Shown here: positions 34,401 to 42,371 of the stretch, one piece after another
Position numbering within the stretch: the first letter of the stretch is position 1
How the letters are laid out: each line of letters starts with the position of its first letter
Source of the DNA: Paenibacillus plantiphilus
GTDB taxonomy: Bacteria; Bacillota; Bacilli; Paenibacillales; Paenibacillaceae
DNA: 64,000 nt
Direction: 5' to 3'
Assembly: GCF_927798095.1 (NCBI RefSeq)
Contig: NZ_CAKMMF010000015.1
Location: 62,001-126,000, forward strand
Program-made: the position numbers and the translations under genes
The notes under the pieces: model-generated
What the model was told of the DNA's origin: nothing
Seen by the model: the letters and a program-made list of their open reading frames with translations, nothing else
Database searches by the model: none

Positions 34401-36871
34401 GAGCTTGCAGGAGAAGTGACAGCTGTTGGAATAGATGGAGCTGTTACATCATCAACTGGCGGTTTATCCGTAATGAACGGATACGTACCTTCGATATCGC
34501 CATTAATGTCTTCTACAATCTTGCCGCCCTCACGTTTGAATTTACCTGTGCCGACGTATACCTGTTGAATATCGCTCTTCGTAACATTGCCCTTGGAGTC
34601 AACCGCTTCAATGTAGAAATCGAGCAGTTGATCGCGGTATTGGTTCAGGTACGTGAAATACAGATCGCCGATCTCTTGAGCTGGCACTTTCTTAAACATT
34701 TGCGTCGAGCTTGCTTGCCACTCAACACCGTTCATATCCGGTTTCAGATCGCGCTTGTTCATAGGATATTCAACCCAATTGCCAACCTTGGCTGGATCGA
34801 TTCCAGGAACATTCTGTGCTTTCAGAGCCGCTGGATCGTACACGCGGAAAGTGTTGTCCGATGCATCTGCGGATTTGTTGGTATGGGTACGGATTTTCAG
34901 CTTAATGTCTGTGATGCCGTTCAAATCATACGCGTACGTATAGATACCGAACGTATTGTCGAAGTAATGCAGAGTCCATCCTTGGGATTTATCCACATTC
35001 GCGCTGCCTGGGTTGTACGGCCATCTCTGAGGCCACCAGACAGATGGACCCGTCTTGTCTTTGCTTGCGTTGCTTGTTACATAAGGCTTCGAGAAGTGCA
35101 AGGATTGATTGAATGAAAGCGTCGGTTTAACGCCATCATCGACATTCTCATCATAGTAACCGAAGCCCGAATCAAGCGCTGGGATCAGGAAGTACCATGA
35201 CAATTCAGCCGGATTCGCTCCTCCTGCATAATTGTTTGAAGCATTTCCCTTAACCGGAAACGACATCATCCACGGATTCAATTGATTGCCTTGGTAGGTC
35301 ACTTGACGATCAAGCTCGGTCGTCGGCGACCAGTGATTCGGATTATCGTCGAGCCAGATTTGCTCTGCTGTTTTCGCATAGTTAAGCGCAGCTTGCAGCA
35401 ATGCAAAGTTCCGCTCCAAATAATGGTATCCGTACTCGAAGGAAACAGTCATTCCGTCTTGTTGTCCGGAAAGATTCTTCTTAGGCTCGTAGTCTGTTCC
35501 ATTCACACGGTTGAAATCTGCAAACTGACCTTTCCAGATTCCGAAAGGCAGCTTCCAGTGATGCCATTGCGGATCAGAAGAAGAGTCGCGCGTATCAATC
35601 CAGGAGCCATCCTGAACGTGTACAACATCGCTTGCAGGCGGCGTATTATTGACCAAGTACTCATCAATACCGATACCTTTAACGCCAGAATCGCTGTAAG
35701 TGACATTGCCGGCATTCCGCCAGGTTCCTTCGTCCCCTGCACGTCCTTGCGAGTTGTCGCCATCATGAGCGATAACGAAGAACTGCTTCTGCGGCACCAA
35801 GCCCTCGAACGGCTTCAGCGCTTTGGCTGTTACAGAGCCTTGGTAGCCTTCCTCCCAAGATTCCGCTTGAGCAACAGGAACGCCTACGATTTTGGATTCG
35901 CGGCCCGTTGTCGGATCAACATATTTCACCCAGTGAGGCGTCGATGCGAACGGGAATTTATTGTGAGTAACCTGCTGTTCATTGAACATAGGCTGTGAAA
36001 CCCATGAACCCACATTGCTGACATTCTGAAGACTAGCTCTGTTAGGCGGGGATACCATCGTATCCTTGCCCGGATCGTTCAAATACGGGTAATCCTTCAA
36101 CGTTCTGGAGAAGTGATTGTTCCCGATTACCGACCACTTAATGCCAAGCTTCTCCAAGACAGGAATAATCCGTTCCGAGAAGCCAAGCTCCGTCGGGAAA
36201 AAGCCATTGGAGGACTTGAAATCATTACCTAAGAAATATGGCTGTGCAAAAGTAACATTCTGATAAATGAGATCTTTGAGCATATACTCATTTCCAGTGA
36301 GCGGTCCCATGGAGTGATGGCCTGTAAAATGGATCATATCCATCGTCCGTTTGCCGCTTGGGGTCTTCAGCGTGTTGTACGCATTCTTCCAAGGAGTGCC
36401 CCAATTGACATTGTTGTACCCACCAAGGTTGTTCGTGTACATGAAGCTGTTGACGTTGTTGACAGCAGATGCAGACATCGTGACCTGCATTTGTGCTGAT
36501 GGATGATTAGTCTTCAGCGACTGTGCTACGCTCCAAGGCCAGTATTGATACGCGCCTACCTTGGCATGATGGGAATAGTAACTGACCAAGTCATCATGCG
36601 GCATCGGGCTGCCATTAGGCAAGAAATAAGGATAATTCGCCGGAGGGCTGTTCTTAAGATCGATAACTTGCCCGTCGTACATGTAGCGAACCTCTCCACC
36701 TACAGGAGTGCTCGCATACTTCGAAGTATCATAATAAGGCCAGAAATTCGGCATATGATTATGATACACATGGGACGCTGCGATTTCAGCGAATGCAAAG
36801 CTCGGTGATATAAGCGAGCTGATCAGCACGCTTACTAGCATCACTCTTCTCAATAAAGACAATTTTTTCAT
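31403..36871 (-). CDS. Giant secreted multimodular alpha-amylase, GH119-type (GH57-related)
   Basis: The 1822-residue product has a signal peptide (cleavage near FAFA-E), then a catalytic domain of about 700 residues with the GH57/GH119 pattern: SHVYHNHMPNFWPYYD, FTGHHSMGPL, NGFFPTELGFSERI (candidate nucleophile Glu228) and FFVIAHDGDNSQGR (candidate acid Asp370). These positions are close to the Glu231/Asp373 reported for the founding GH119 enzyme IgtZ. The C-terminal half reads FnIII, CBM25, three FnIII, a CBM4/9-like domain (NLVVNPGFE), two FnIII and two CBM25 (TIYYKQGYAAPYIHWRPEGG). CBM25 binds raw starch. LacI/CcpA-like operators lie upstream and a terminator follows. The frame is intact. 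Confidence 0.93.
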   Translation of the reverse strand: MKKLSLLRRVMLVSVLISSLISPSFAFAEIAASHVYHNHMPNFWPYYDTSKYASTPVGGEVRYMYDGQVIDLKNSPPANYPYFLPNGSPMPHDDLVSYYSHHAKVGAYQYWPWSVAQSLKTNHPSAQMQVTMSASAVNNVNSFMYTNNLGGYNNVNWGTPWKNAYNTLKTPSGKRTMDMIHFTGHHSMGPLTGNEYMLKDLIYQNVTFAQPYFLGNDFKSSNGFFPTELGFSERIIPVLEKLGIKWSVIGNNHFSRTLKDYPYLNDPGKDTMVSPPNRASLQNVSNVGSWVSQPMFNEQQVTHNKFPFASTPHWVKYVDPTTGRESKIVGVPVAQAESWEEGYQGSVTAKALKPFEGLVPQKQFFVIAHDGDNSQGRAGDEGTWRNAGNVTYSDSGVKGIGIDEYLVNNTPPASDVVHVQDGSWIDTRDSSSDPQWHHWKLPFGIWKGQFADFNRVNGTDYEPKKNLSGQQDGMTVSFEYGYHYLERNFALLQAALNYAKTAEQIWLDDNPNHWSPTTELDRQVTYQGNQLNPWMMSFPVKGNASNNYAGGANPAELSWYFLIPALDSGFGYYDENVDDGVKPTLSFNQSLHFSKPYVTSNASKDKTGPSVWWPQRWPYNPGSANVDKSQGWTLHYFDNTFGIYTYAYDLNGITDIKLKIRTHTNKSADASDNTFRVYDPAALKAQNVPGIDPAKVGNWVEYPMNKRDLKPDMNGVEWQASSTQMFKKVPAQEIGDLYFTYLNQYRDQLLDFYIEAVDSKGNVTKSDIQQVYVGTGKFKREGGKIVEDINGDIEGTYPFITDKPPVDDVTAPSIPTAVTSPASSKTTISLSWTPSTDDVKVTGYEIYRNGTKVGTSATASYTDSGLTQLTSYTYTIKAYDKKGNISDFSAPFAVSTTDKGNSATIYYKQGYTTPYIHYRPNGGAWTVAPGVRMAVSEVSGYNKFTVDLADASGLEAVFNNGSGTWDNNGGQNYKFQAGTSTFSAGTITIGAPQGVDTEAPSVPTALAATNKTATSVTLGWTASTDNVAVAGYEVWRGTTKVGTTASTSYTDSGLTANTAYSYTVKAYDAATNVSAASSSISVTTDATVSQPPTAPTNVAASGKTANSITLGWTASTDVVGVTGYEVWRDGVKVGTTATTSYTDTGLTADTTYSYTIKAYNAAGKVSAASSSISVKTDSGSDTQPPTAPTSLVESAKTANSVTLGWTASTDNVGVTGYDIYNGSVLAGSVVGTVTSYTVTGLTPNTTYSLTVKAKDAAGNQSNASQPLSVTTQNVATSNLVVNPGFETYTGTTGIANSWNKSVTAGVTSAFQVVSTPVASGSSAQQISGSALANGNAVMINQYVPIAENTPYIASGQFKIDSLTNARVQLYVDFFNGSTLVGTKKQDYTQTTSGFIPLQLSGDTPAGTTRARVYAILRGSAAGGAGSFIVDDMKLLTEEENTVDTQAPSIPASLASTGSTDTTASLSWTASTDNVGVTGYEIFRNGAKIGTSATTSFTDTGLTAETTYKYTVKAYDAAGNLSAASNEATVVTAAEIDTQAPTVPSGLASSGKTETSVSLIWTPSTDNKGVSGYEIWRGNTKIGTSTTASYTDSGLTASTAYNYQVSAFDVAGNLSALSIGLMVTTNDVPATGQVTIYYKKGFANPNIHYRPTGGAWTTAPGVAMQASEIAGYNKFTVNVGTANGLEAVFNNGSGTWDNNGGQNYKFPVGVSTFSSGVITSGVPVPVAENTVTIYYKQGYAAPYIHWRPEGGTWTSAPGQVMQASEIAGYSKVTLTIGTAARAEVCFNNGAGNWDSNGGKNYFFNAGTSTFNSGTIVTGTPVTP

Positions 36872-36900
36872 AATGCACCTTCTTCAAACAAATTTGTTGC

Positions 36901-36914
36901 GCAAACGTTTACAC
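36901..36914. promoter_or_regulatory. cre/LacI-like site near the amylase start
   Basis: GCAAACGTTTACAC carries the palindrome AAACGTTT with a central CG, within 45 bp of the start codon. Read on the minus strand it matches the CcpA cre pattern at most positions. Confidence 0.45.
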
Positions 36915-37019
36915 AATGTTGCGCGTTCTCTCTCATCTCGTATTGCTTTATTGATAGCAGGGAGATAAAAATATGTATGTACTTCCCTCGCTATCAGTCT
37001 TTATGATCGCCCCCTTTAG

Positions 37020-37033
37020 TTAAAGCGCTTACA
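37020..37033. promoter_or_regulatory. Candidate cre site upstream of the amylase
   Basis: On the minus strand TGTAAGCGCTTTAA matches the cre consensus TGWAANCGNTNWCA at 13 of 14 positions. A second partial site (GAAACCGGTATA) follows at 37034-37045. Confidence 0.5.
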
Positions 37034-37102
37034 GAAACCGGTATAGTAAAGCAATGCGATTCGGGCAATAATAAGAGTGCGATGCGTTTAACTTGATGTA
37101 AG

Positions 37103-37114
37103 GAAACCGGTTTC
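37103..37114. promoter_or_regulatory. Perfect LacI-type palindrome upstream of the amylase
   Basis: GAAACCGGTTTC is a perfect 12-bp palindrome. With its flanks it also matches 13 of 14 cre positions. Both the nearby LacI protein and CcpA are candidates. Confidence 0.5.
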
Positions 37115-37279
37115 AATCGCGATTTTAATTTAGCATGATCCTACCAATAAATCAATCCATTATAACGAGTCTGAGATTTCTTTAATCTAAAATAATTGAT
37201 TCCATAACATATATTACATTTATTTACTTATAGACCTTTCGTAATAGGCAGTTTGGCTTATAGATTTTCAAGATATGAT

Positions 37280-37305
37280 GTCGGGGAAGGGAGATCTTCC
37301 CCGAC
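37280..37305 (-). terminator. Hairpin after the His-rich lipoprotein gene
   Basis: GTCGGGGAAG and CTTCCCCGAC form a perfect 10-bp stem. The following minus-strand tract is only moderately T-rich, while the plus side reads TCTTGTCTTATT. Confidence 0.55.
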
Positions 37306-37344
37306 TCTTGTCTTATTCTTACGCTGTACGCGCATCCATTCGTG

Positions 37345-38259
37345 CTATTCCGTCACATTGACAACATAAGGTACGGTGAAAGCATTCCCTTCATGCTGAA
37401 ACTGTCCCCAAATTTTATACACACCACGCTTAGAAAATGTCGTTGCAAAGCTCGCAACCGGCCCAGCAGCATGCTCATCAATCGGATGGACATGGATGTA
37501 TTCTCCGGCATCCTCAGATAAAATAACAACATGGCCAACAGCGCCCAGATAAGGGTCCAGGTTCGTAATCTCCTTCTTGGAATCCGCCGCTCGGATATGA
37601 AAGGACAACGTAACCTCTTCTCCAGCCTTGCTGCTGCTCATTTGCATCTCGACCTCTTTGCCGGCCTCCTCCTTCACAAGCGCCTTGTCAGGCTTAACCT
37701 CAGAATGGCTGCTCGCCTTCCCGCTTACTTCTACCCAATCACTCTTCGTAACAGCAGAGCCTCCAGCGGGCATGAAGTCCGCGAACAGCTTATATTCCCC
37801 GCCCGCAGGGAATGTCGTCTTGATCGTAAACTTTCCGCCGCCTTCATAGGCCGGATGGATATGATTGAAGTAGCCCAGGCTGTGATCCACAATTATAAGA
37901 TGAAGCAGCTTCTCATGATTTTCTGTAAAGTCACTGATTGGCACGCCATCTTCTCCAGCAATTGTAATCGTCAATTCAGTTTCTTCATTAGCTATGGGCG
38001 CTTCGCTGTCAAAGGTGAAAGACGCCTTCACCTGATCCTCTGCCTGCGCTGCATGATCATTATGGGAACCTCCATGATTGCCATGACCTCCACTTGACAT
38101 GCCCTCATCGGCAGAAGCGATTGCTGGCTTATCCGTTCCACTCGCCGAGTGATCTTCAGCCCCATGATTATTATGACCTGTCTCCTTGCTGCACGCGCTT
38201 GGCAGTGCTGCAAGCAGCAGTGCTGCTGCTAATACCTTCAACAAACTAAGCTGCTTCAT
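37345..38259 (-). CDS. His-rich lipoprotein with YtkA/FixH-like domains (candidate metal handling)
   Basis: The true start is the ATG at 38259; upstream codons lack coding features. The product of about 304 residues has a lipobox (ALPSAC), then a His/Gly-rich stretch (GGHGNHGGSHNDHAAQAED) that looks metal-binding. Two beta-sandwich domains follow: FTFDSEAPIANEETELTITI, with HLIIVDHSLGYFNHIHPAY, and later GHVVILSEDAGEYIHVHPID. The repeated HxHP pairs resemble YtkA-type proteins linked to copper or heme-copper oxidase biogenesis. It acts on the outer membrane face; the metal is not established. Confidence 0.85.
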   Translation of the reverse strand: MKQLSLLKVLAAALLLAALPSACSKETGHNNHGAEDHSASGTDKPAIASADEGMSSGGHGNHGGSHNDHAAQAEDQVKASFTFDSEAPIANEETELTITIAGEDGVPISDFTENHEKLLHLIIVDHSLGYFNHIHPAYEGGGKFTIKTTFPAGGEYKLFADFMPAGGSAVTKSDWVEVSGKASSHSEVKPDKALVKEEAGKEVEMQMSSSKAGEEVTLSFHIRAADSKKEITNLDPYLGAVGHVVILSEDAGEYIHVHPIDEHAAGPVASFATTFSKRGVYKIWGQFQHEGNAFTVPYVVNVTE

Positions 38260-38555
38260 TATACATTCCACGCTTTCTCCTACCAGTTTAGGCGTAAAGA
38301 GCATTGTTGACTGCCTTGCTCCGGGAAGCCTATCATTTGAATTGTTGTCTGATCGGTTGCATTTCATACTGCTGCTCCTTCACAAATATACCCCCACTCC
38401 CTGTCCATTCTTGCTTGCTCGGACATTTCTATACCCCTTAAATTGAATACATCGGTGTTGGAACAGCATGCCCCCTTCTGAATGCGAAACCGCCTTTTAT
38501 GAAACGATAACTAGGAATGGAATAAAGTCATGTTATCTGCAAAGGATGGAGATTC

Positions 38556-39311
38556 ATGCTCGTACGCAATTGTTTGATTGGCATCTTGAGTGTTATGGTG
38601 CTGCTAGCCGCTGCTGAAACGAATGGGCAGCCTTTGAAGAAGGACCGCTTTTATTATGAGAAGAAGGGAGAGATGATTTGGGAGGTTCAAACGAAGCAGA
38701 AGCTTATCGCTTTAACTTTCGATGATGGGCCAGACCCCGTCCAAACGAATGAAATATTGGACTTGCTGGAGCAGTATGATGCGAAATGCACTTTTTTCGT
38801 TGTTGGCAAACGTGTTTCCCAATATCCCGAAATTGCGAAGCGGATTGTCGCCGAGAAGCATGAGATCGCGAACCATACGTACAGCCACACCTACTTCCAT
38901 ATCCCCGCTGCCGAAAATATTGTAAGAAATGAAATAGAACGAACAGAAGATGAAATTTATAAAGCTACCGGGCGAAAATCCGTTCTGTTCCGTCCTCCAG
39001 GCGGCAAGTACGACGAAACAATCATTAAAGTTTCTAACGGGATGGGCTTAGTTCCCGTCATGTGGTCATGGCATCAGGACACACAGGATTGGAGAAGACC
39101 GGGTGTTCAACACATTCTCAATAAGGTGCTGCGCAACGCCAGGAATGGCGACATTGTACTCTTCCATGACCATGTGCAAGGCAAATCACAAACGATCCGT
39201 GCATTAGAGCTTATTTTGCCTGAACTGCATGCTCGCGGTTTCCGCATGGTCACCGTATCGGAATTAATCAAATCGTCAATTGCCGAGACGCATCAGCGTA
39301 CAGGCAGCTAA
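38556..39311 (+). CDS. Polysaccharide deacetylase (NodB domain, CE4)
   Basis: The 251-residue product has an N-terminal hydrophobic signal or anchor (LIGILSVMVLLAAAETNG) and a NodB domain. CE4 motifs are LTFDDGPDP (catalytic base and metal Asp), IANHTYSHTYF (metal His pair), FRPPGGKYD and DIVLFHDHVQG. It should remove N-acetyl groups from cell-wall or spore-wall glycans outside the cell. AAGGATGGAG precedes the ATG. It is followed by the YhcN-type spore lipoprotein, suggesting a shared sporulation role. Confidence 0.93.
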   Translation: MLVRNCLIGILSVMVLLAAAETNGQPLKKDRFYYEKKGEMIWEVQTKQKLIALTFDDGPDPVQTNEILDLLEQYDAKCTFFVVGKRVSQYPEIAKRIVAEKHEIANHTYSHTYFHIPAAENIVRNEIERTEDEIYKATGRKSVLFRPPGGKYDETIIKVSNGMGLVPVMWSWHQDTQDWRRPGVQHILNKVLRNARNGDIVLFHDHVQGKSQTIRALELILPELHARGFRMVTVSELIKSSIAETHQRTGS

Positions 39312-39392
39312 TGGCCGTATGGATGCAATTGATTCCCAGCATAATCATCATAACGCCGTAGCATTCTACACTCAGGAGGTGACAAAACAAAC

Positions 39393-40040
39393 ATGAAAAA
39401 AAGCTTTGCTGTTGTTCTGCTGCTGTCATTGGTCCTTGTTTTGGCTGCTACTGGTTGTATGCGAAATGACGGAATGAATGCGAAGCAATACAGAGCCCGT
39501 TCGTCAGACCACCGGATGAACAATGACCGCTTGAACAATGACGGGTATACGAATCGCTCCATTACAAACCGCGCCCTGACAGGCACGGATGGTCGTTCGA
39601 ATGGCACGCGACCGCTAACGGACATGAATCGTTCCACAAGCCGTGCTCCATCCACGCTGGACGGCATTGGCAATGGTCCTGGCAATGGTGTGCGCAACCC
39701 TAATGACAATGTATCAGGAAAGCTGCTGAAGCATATTTCGTCCGTGAAAGGTGTGGACAAAGCAACTGTCGTCATCAATAACCGCGACGCCATTGTCGGT
39801 GTCGATGTTAAAGCTAGCGAGAATTCAGCTGCTGTCGCGCAAAGAGTCCGCAATGCGGTCAAGAAGGCAGAGCCCGGCTATACCGTTCATGTAACGGCTG
39901 ATAAGAACCTGCATACCCGCCTGCAAGGCATGCAGCGTCAAATGAAGCCGCTTGACGGACATCCGATCCGCAATATGACCAAGGATATCGGAACCTTAAT
40001 CCGTGATATCGGACGAGCAGTAACTGCGCCACTTCGTTAA
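39393..40040 (+). CDS. YhcN/YlaJ-family sporulation lipoprotein
   Basis: The 215-residue product has a lipobox (LAATGC), an Asn/Arg-rich low-complexity stretch, then the YhcN/YlaJ domain: LLKHISSVKGVDKATVVINN, AIVGVDVKA, and a long C-terminal part. These proteins lie in the inner spore membrane and are linked to germination and outgrowth. A strong AGGAGGTGA site precedes the start, and a terminator follows. Confidence 0.92.
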   Translation: MKKSFAVVLLLSLVLVLAATGCMRNDGMNAKQYRARSSDHRMNNDRLNNDGYTNRSITNRALTGTDGRSNGTRPLTDMNRSTSRAPSTLDGIGNGPGNGVRNPNDNVSGKLLKHISSVKGVDKATVVINNRDAIVGVDVKASENSAAVAQRVRNAVKKAEPGYTVHVTADKNLHTRLQGMQRQMKPLDGHPIRNMTKDIGTLIRDIGRAVTAPLR

Positions 40041-40046
40041 TACAAG

Positions 40047-40091
40047 AAAAGCCATGATGCCTCATTTCTGTCTGGCATCATGGCTTTTTTT
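40047..40091. terminator. Bidirectional terminator
   Basis: AAAAGCCATGATGCC pairs perfectly with GGCATCATGGCTTTT and is followed by more T on the plus strand; the minus strand has TTTTC. It serves the YhcN gene and the convergent carbonic anhydrase. Confidence 0.88.
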
Positions 40092-40097
40092 ATACCA

Positions 40098-40706
40098 TTA
40101 ATCGAATGGTATCGACTTATAATTAACTGAGCTCAGTTTGCGCGAATCCTTATCATTGTAGCCTTCATGGATAAGTTCCAGGCGTCCTGTAGTCGGGTCC
40201 ATTACGAAGCCGTGCACAGGAATACCGGTCGGAACCAGCGGATGCTTGCGAATCATATCTACGCTATGCATGACCCCTTCCTCTGCGGACTCGAAGCCTT
40301 TCAGAAACCGGCTCATTCGTATGCCGGAATTTTCAAGCGTCATGAGCACTTCCTCCGAAATGCCATTCTGCAAAAACTTCTGGACCAACGAATCCGGATC
40401 AACATTCGTCATTCCGCAGCCGTGATGGCCAATAACAAAAATCTCCTGAACATCCATTTCATAAATCGCCATTAAAATGCTTCTCATCGCACTGCCGAAG
40501 GGCTGTGTTAGAATAGCGCCGGCGTTCTTAATAATTTTGGCATCGCCGTTGCGAAGATTCATTGCCTTGGGCAGAAGCTCCACAAGTCTCGTGTCCATGC
40601 AGGTAAGAATGGCAACTCTTTTGTCGGGATATCTGTCTGTCACATAGGATTCGTATTGCTTATTTTGAACAAATTTCTCATTGAAGGCCAATATTTCATT
40701 TATCAT
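40098..40706 (-). CDS. Beta-class carbonic anhydrase
   Basis: The 202-residue product has the Zn site of beta-CAs: ILTCMDTR (Cys and the Asp-Arg dyad) and VIGHHGCGM (His and Cys). Start is the ATG at 40706 after AAGGAG; the upstream frame to 40832 is leader. It interconverts CO2 and bicarbonate in the cytoplasm. The transcript begins with a ydaO-type c-di-AMP riboswitch and a terminator (40797-40982), so c-di-AMP should lower its expression. An additional TATAAT-like hexamer lies near 40728-40738 without a clear -35. Confidence 0.94.
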   Translation of the reverse strand: MINEILAFNEKFVQNKQYESYVTDRYPDKRVAILTCMDTRLVELLPKAMNLRNGDAKIIKNAGAILTQPFGSAMRSILMAIYEMDVQEIFVIGHHGCGMTNVDPDSLVQKFLQNGISEEVLMTLENSGIRMSRFLKGFESAEEGVMHSVDMIRKHPLVPTGIPVHGFVMDPTTGRLELIHEGYNDKDSRKLSSVNYKSIPFD

Positions 40707-40796
40707 AACCAGTACCCACTCCTTCTCTATATTATACATGGCGCACACCGAATTATTATGAATCCCATGAGCTGATCCAGGATCAAAAAGAGAACA

Positions 40797-40823
40797 CAAA
40801 AAGACCCTATATGAATAGGGTCT
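40797..40823 (-). terminator. Riboswitch-controlled terminator before carbonic anhydrase
   Basis: On the minus strand AGACCCTAT pairs with ATAGGGTCT and is followed by TTTTT. The 5' arm AGACCC can instead pair with GGGTCT in the 3' part of the riboswitch (40850-40855), a ready antiterminator. Confidence 0.8.
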
Positions 40824-40836
40824 CGGCTTCATCGAT

Positions 40837-40982
40837 GCTTAAATAATCAAGACCCATCTCTGCTGACGAGGTTAGCTGACGGGCTCGGGTAGATGGTACC
40901 CTACATGATGCTTGATGCTCAATGATTCGCCCCAATTGACTGGTTCCCCCGCTTCCCAACAATGGATGCTGGCAATTAAGCG
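40837..40982 (-). promoter_or_regulatory. ydaO/yuaA-type c-di-AMP riboswitch
   Basis: On the minus strand the conserved core CCCGTCAGCTAACCTCGTC is present, preceded by GGGGGAACCAG, TTGGGGCGAATC and GTAGGGTACC, all in ydaO order. The outer stem P1 is GCTTAA (40976-40981) with TTAAGC (40837-40842). The class binds c-di-AMP and normally turns expression off. The next gene on the strand is carbonic anhydrase. Confidence 0.9.
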
Positions 40983-40989
40983 TATTCCT

Positions 40990-41019
40990 ATTGTAAATGA
41001 CAGCACTCAGAAAAGTCAA
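40990..41019 (-). promoter_or_regulatory. Promoter of the riboswitch-carbonic anhydrase transcript
   Basis: TTGACT (41014-41019), an 18-bp spacer and TACAAT (40990-40995), read on the minus strand. The predicted start near 40983 coincides with the first base of the aptamer. A small AAACAT/ATGTTT hairpin with T-rich flank just upstream may end the antiporter transcript. Confidence 0.75.
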
Positions 41020-41047
41020 AAGAAACATCTGAATGTTTTGTAAACGA

Positions 41048-42214
41048 TTATTGTACGCCACCCTCCACAGCAGCAGTCTTCTGCTTGAAAAACAGCTTCA
41101 TCATCGGCGGCGTAACGATGGTGGTAATTAAGACGACAACGACGAGCACCGCGAACATTTGCCCATCCACCAAGCCTGCTTCTTGACCGATAGCCGCAAT
41201 AATTAAAGCCACTTCTCCGCGTGAAACCATCGCAGCGCCAATCCCCATTGCGCTTCTCCAGTTAAATCCCGCTGCCTTCGCCCCGATTGCCGCGCCAACG
41301 AGCTTCGTCAATATCGCGACAATACTTAGTCCAGCAATGAGGCCAATTTGGGACGAGATCCCCTCGAACTCAACTTTAACGCCGATGGAGGTGAAAAAAA
41401 CGGGAACGAATACCGCATAGCTAATCGTCTCCACCTTCCCCGTAACCTCATGCTTGTAATTGGTCAAGCTGATGGCTACGCCAGCCGCGTAAGCTCCGAT
41501 TATGGCTGCTACACCTGTATATTCAGCCATATAAGCATAGAGGAAGCAGATGATCAAGCCCGCTGAAACAACAGCCTCCGTTACCTTTAACGGGGCGAAC
41601 CTCCGCAGTATCCAAGGTACTATTTTCCACCCGACGAGAATAGCTCCTGCGAAGAACAGCACCTTCTTCAGCACCATCATGCCAAGATCAATGTCGCCGC
41701 CTGCCATGCTCATAACGAAAGCAAGCGCAATAATGACGACAACATCATCAATAACGGCTGCGCCAAGTATCGTCGTTCCTTCTCTGCTCTTCAGATGTCC
41801 AAGCTCCTTGAGCGCCTGAACAGAAATGCTCACACTTGTCGCAGAAAGCAGCAGTCCGAGAAATACAGCATTCAGTGCAGACATGCCAAGCAGAACGCCC
41901 ACCCAGTATCCGATTCCAAGCGGAACAACAATTCCGGCTAATCCAACATAAGCGGAGGCCTTGCCCGACCTTTTGAACTCCCCGGTATCGGTCTCTAGTC
42001 CCGCGATGAACATGAGCAGAATAACACCAATTTGACTGATTTCCTCCAGCGTGTCTGTACGAGTAATAAGCCCAAGAACAGCCGGGCCCAGGATGATGCC
42101 AATTAGCAGCTTCCCAAGAACAGCGGGTTGACGAAGCTTGACACTCAGATCACCGGCCAGCTTGGACGCGAGTAAAATAATAGCTAGTTGAAAAATTAGC
42201 AGCAATTCGGTCAC
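41048..42214 (-). CDS. Cation:proton antiporter, CPA2 (Kef/NapA-like) family
   Basis: The 388-residue product is a membrane protein of about 12 spans: LASKLAGDLSVKLRQPAVLGKLLIG at the start, LLMFIAGLETD with the CPA2 Asp and VIDDVVVIIALAFVMSMAG with the paired Asp residues used for exchange. No NAD-binding RCK domain is attached, so a separate RCK subunit may exist elsewhere. The GTG at 42214 or a TTG three codons later could start it; AAGGTG overlaps the first. A palindromic leader lies upstream. It is immediately upstream of the c-di-AMP riboswitch transcript, although that has its own promoter. Confidence 0.93.
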   Translation of the reverse strand: MTELLLIFQLAIILLASKLAGDLSVKLRQPAVLGKLLIGIILGPAVLGLITRTDTLEEISQIGVILLMFIAGLETDTGEFKRSGKASAYVGLAGIVVPLGIGYWVGVLLGMSALNAVFLGLLLSATSVSISVQALKELGHLKSREGTTILGAAVIDDVVVIIALAFVMSMAGGDIDLGMMVLKKVLFFAGAILVGWKIVPWILRRFAPLKVTEAVVSAGLIICFLYAYMAEYTGVAAIIGAYAAGVAISLTNYKHEVTGKVETISYAVFVPVFFTSIGVKVEFEGISSQIGLIAGLSIVAILTKLVGAAIGAKAAGFNWRSAMGIGAAMVSRGEVALIIAAIGQEAGLVDGQMFAVLVVVVLITTIVTPPMMKLFFKQKTAAVEGGVQ

Positions 42215-42251
42215 CTTCCCTTGTTGAATAGGATGTCCTTCTACACAACGA

Positions 42252-42313
42252 AGGAGTCATGTCGTCACGTAATGCTGCGATTAGACACAGCAATCCCGTG
42301 GTGACAGACTCCT
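42252..42313 (-). promoter_or_regulatory. Structured leader upstream of the antiporter
   Basis: Three nested stems can form: AGGAGTC with GACTCCT, TGTC with GACA plus CACG with CGTG, and an inner TGCTG/CAGCA. The structure lies about 40 nt upstream of the start codon. It lacks a clear T run. No known riboswitch class is recognised. Confidence 0.5.
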
Positions 42314-42371
42314 CCATAAAAACCTGTTTTATTCATTTGGCCTTGCGTGATGTGATGCGAGAATCCGAAAA

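Noticed and set aside
34121-35116. Long plus-strand frame (331 codons) opposite the giant amylase gene
   Set aside because: It is the reverse shadow of a repetitive coding region, lacks a ribosome site and has unnatural composition.
40807-41061. 84-codon frame upstream of carbonic anhydrase
   Set aside because: The sequence is explained by the c-di-AMP riboswitch, its promoter and terminator.
42214-42330. Known Na, Li or Mn riboswitch for the antiporter
   Set aside because: The stems do not carry the conserved cores of those classes as I know them, so only a structured leader is claimed.
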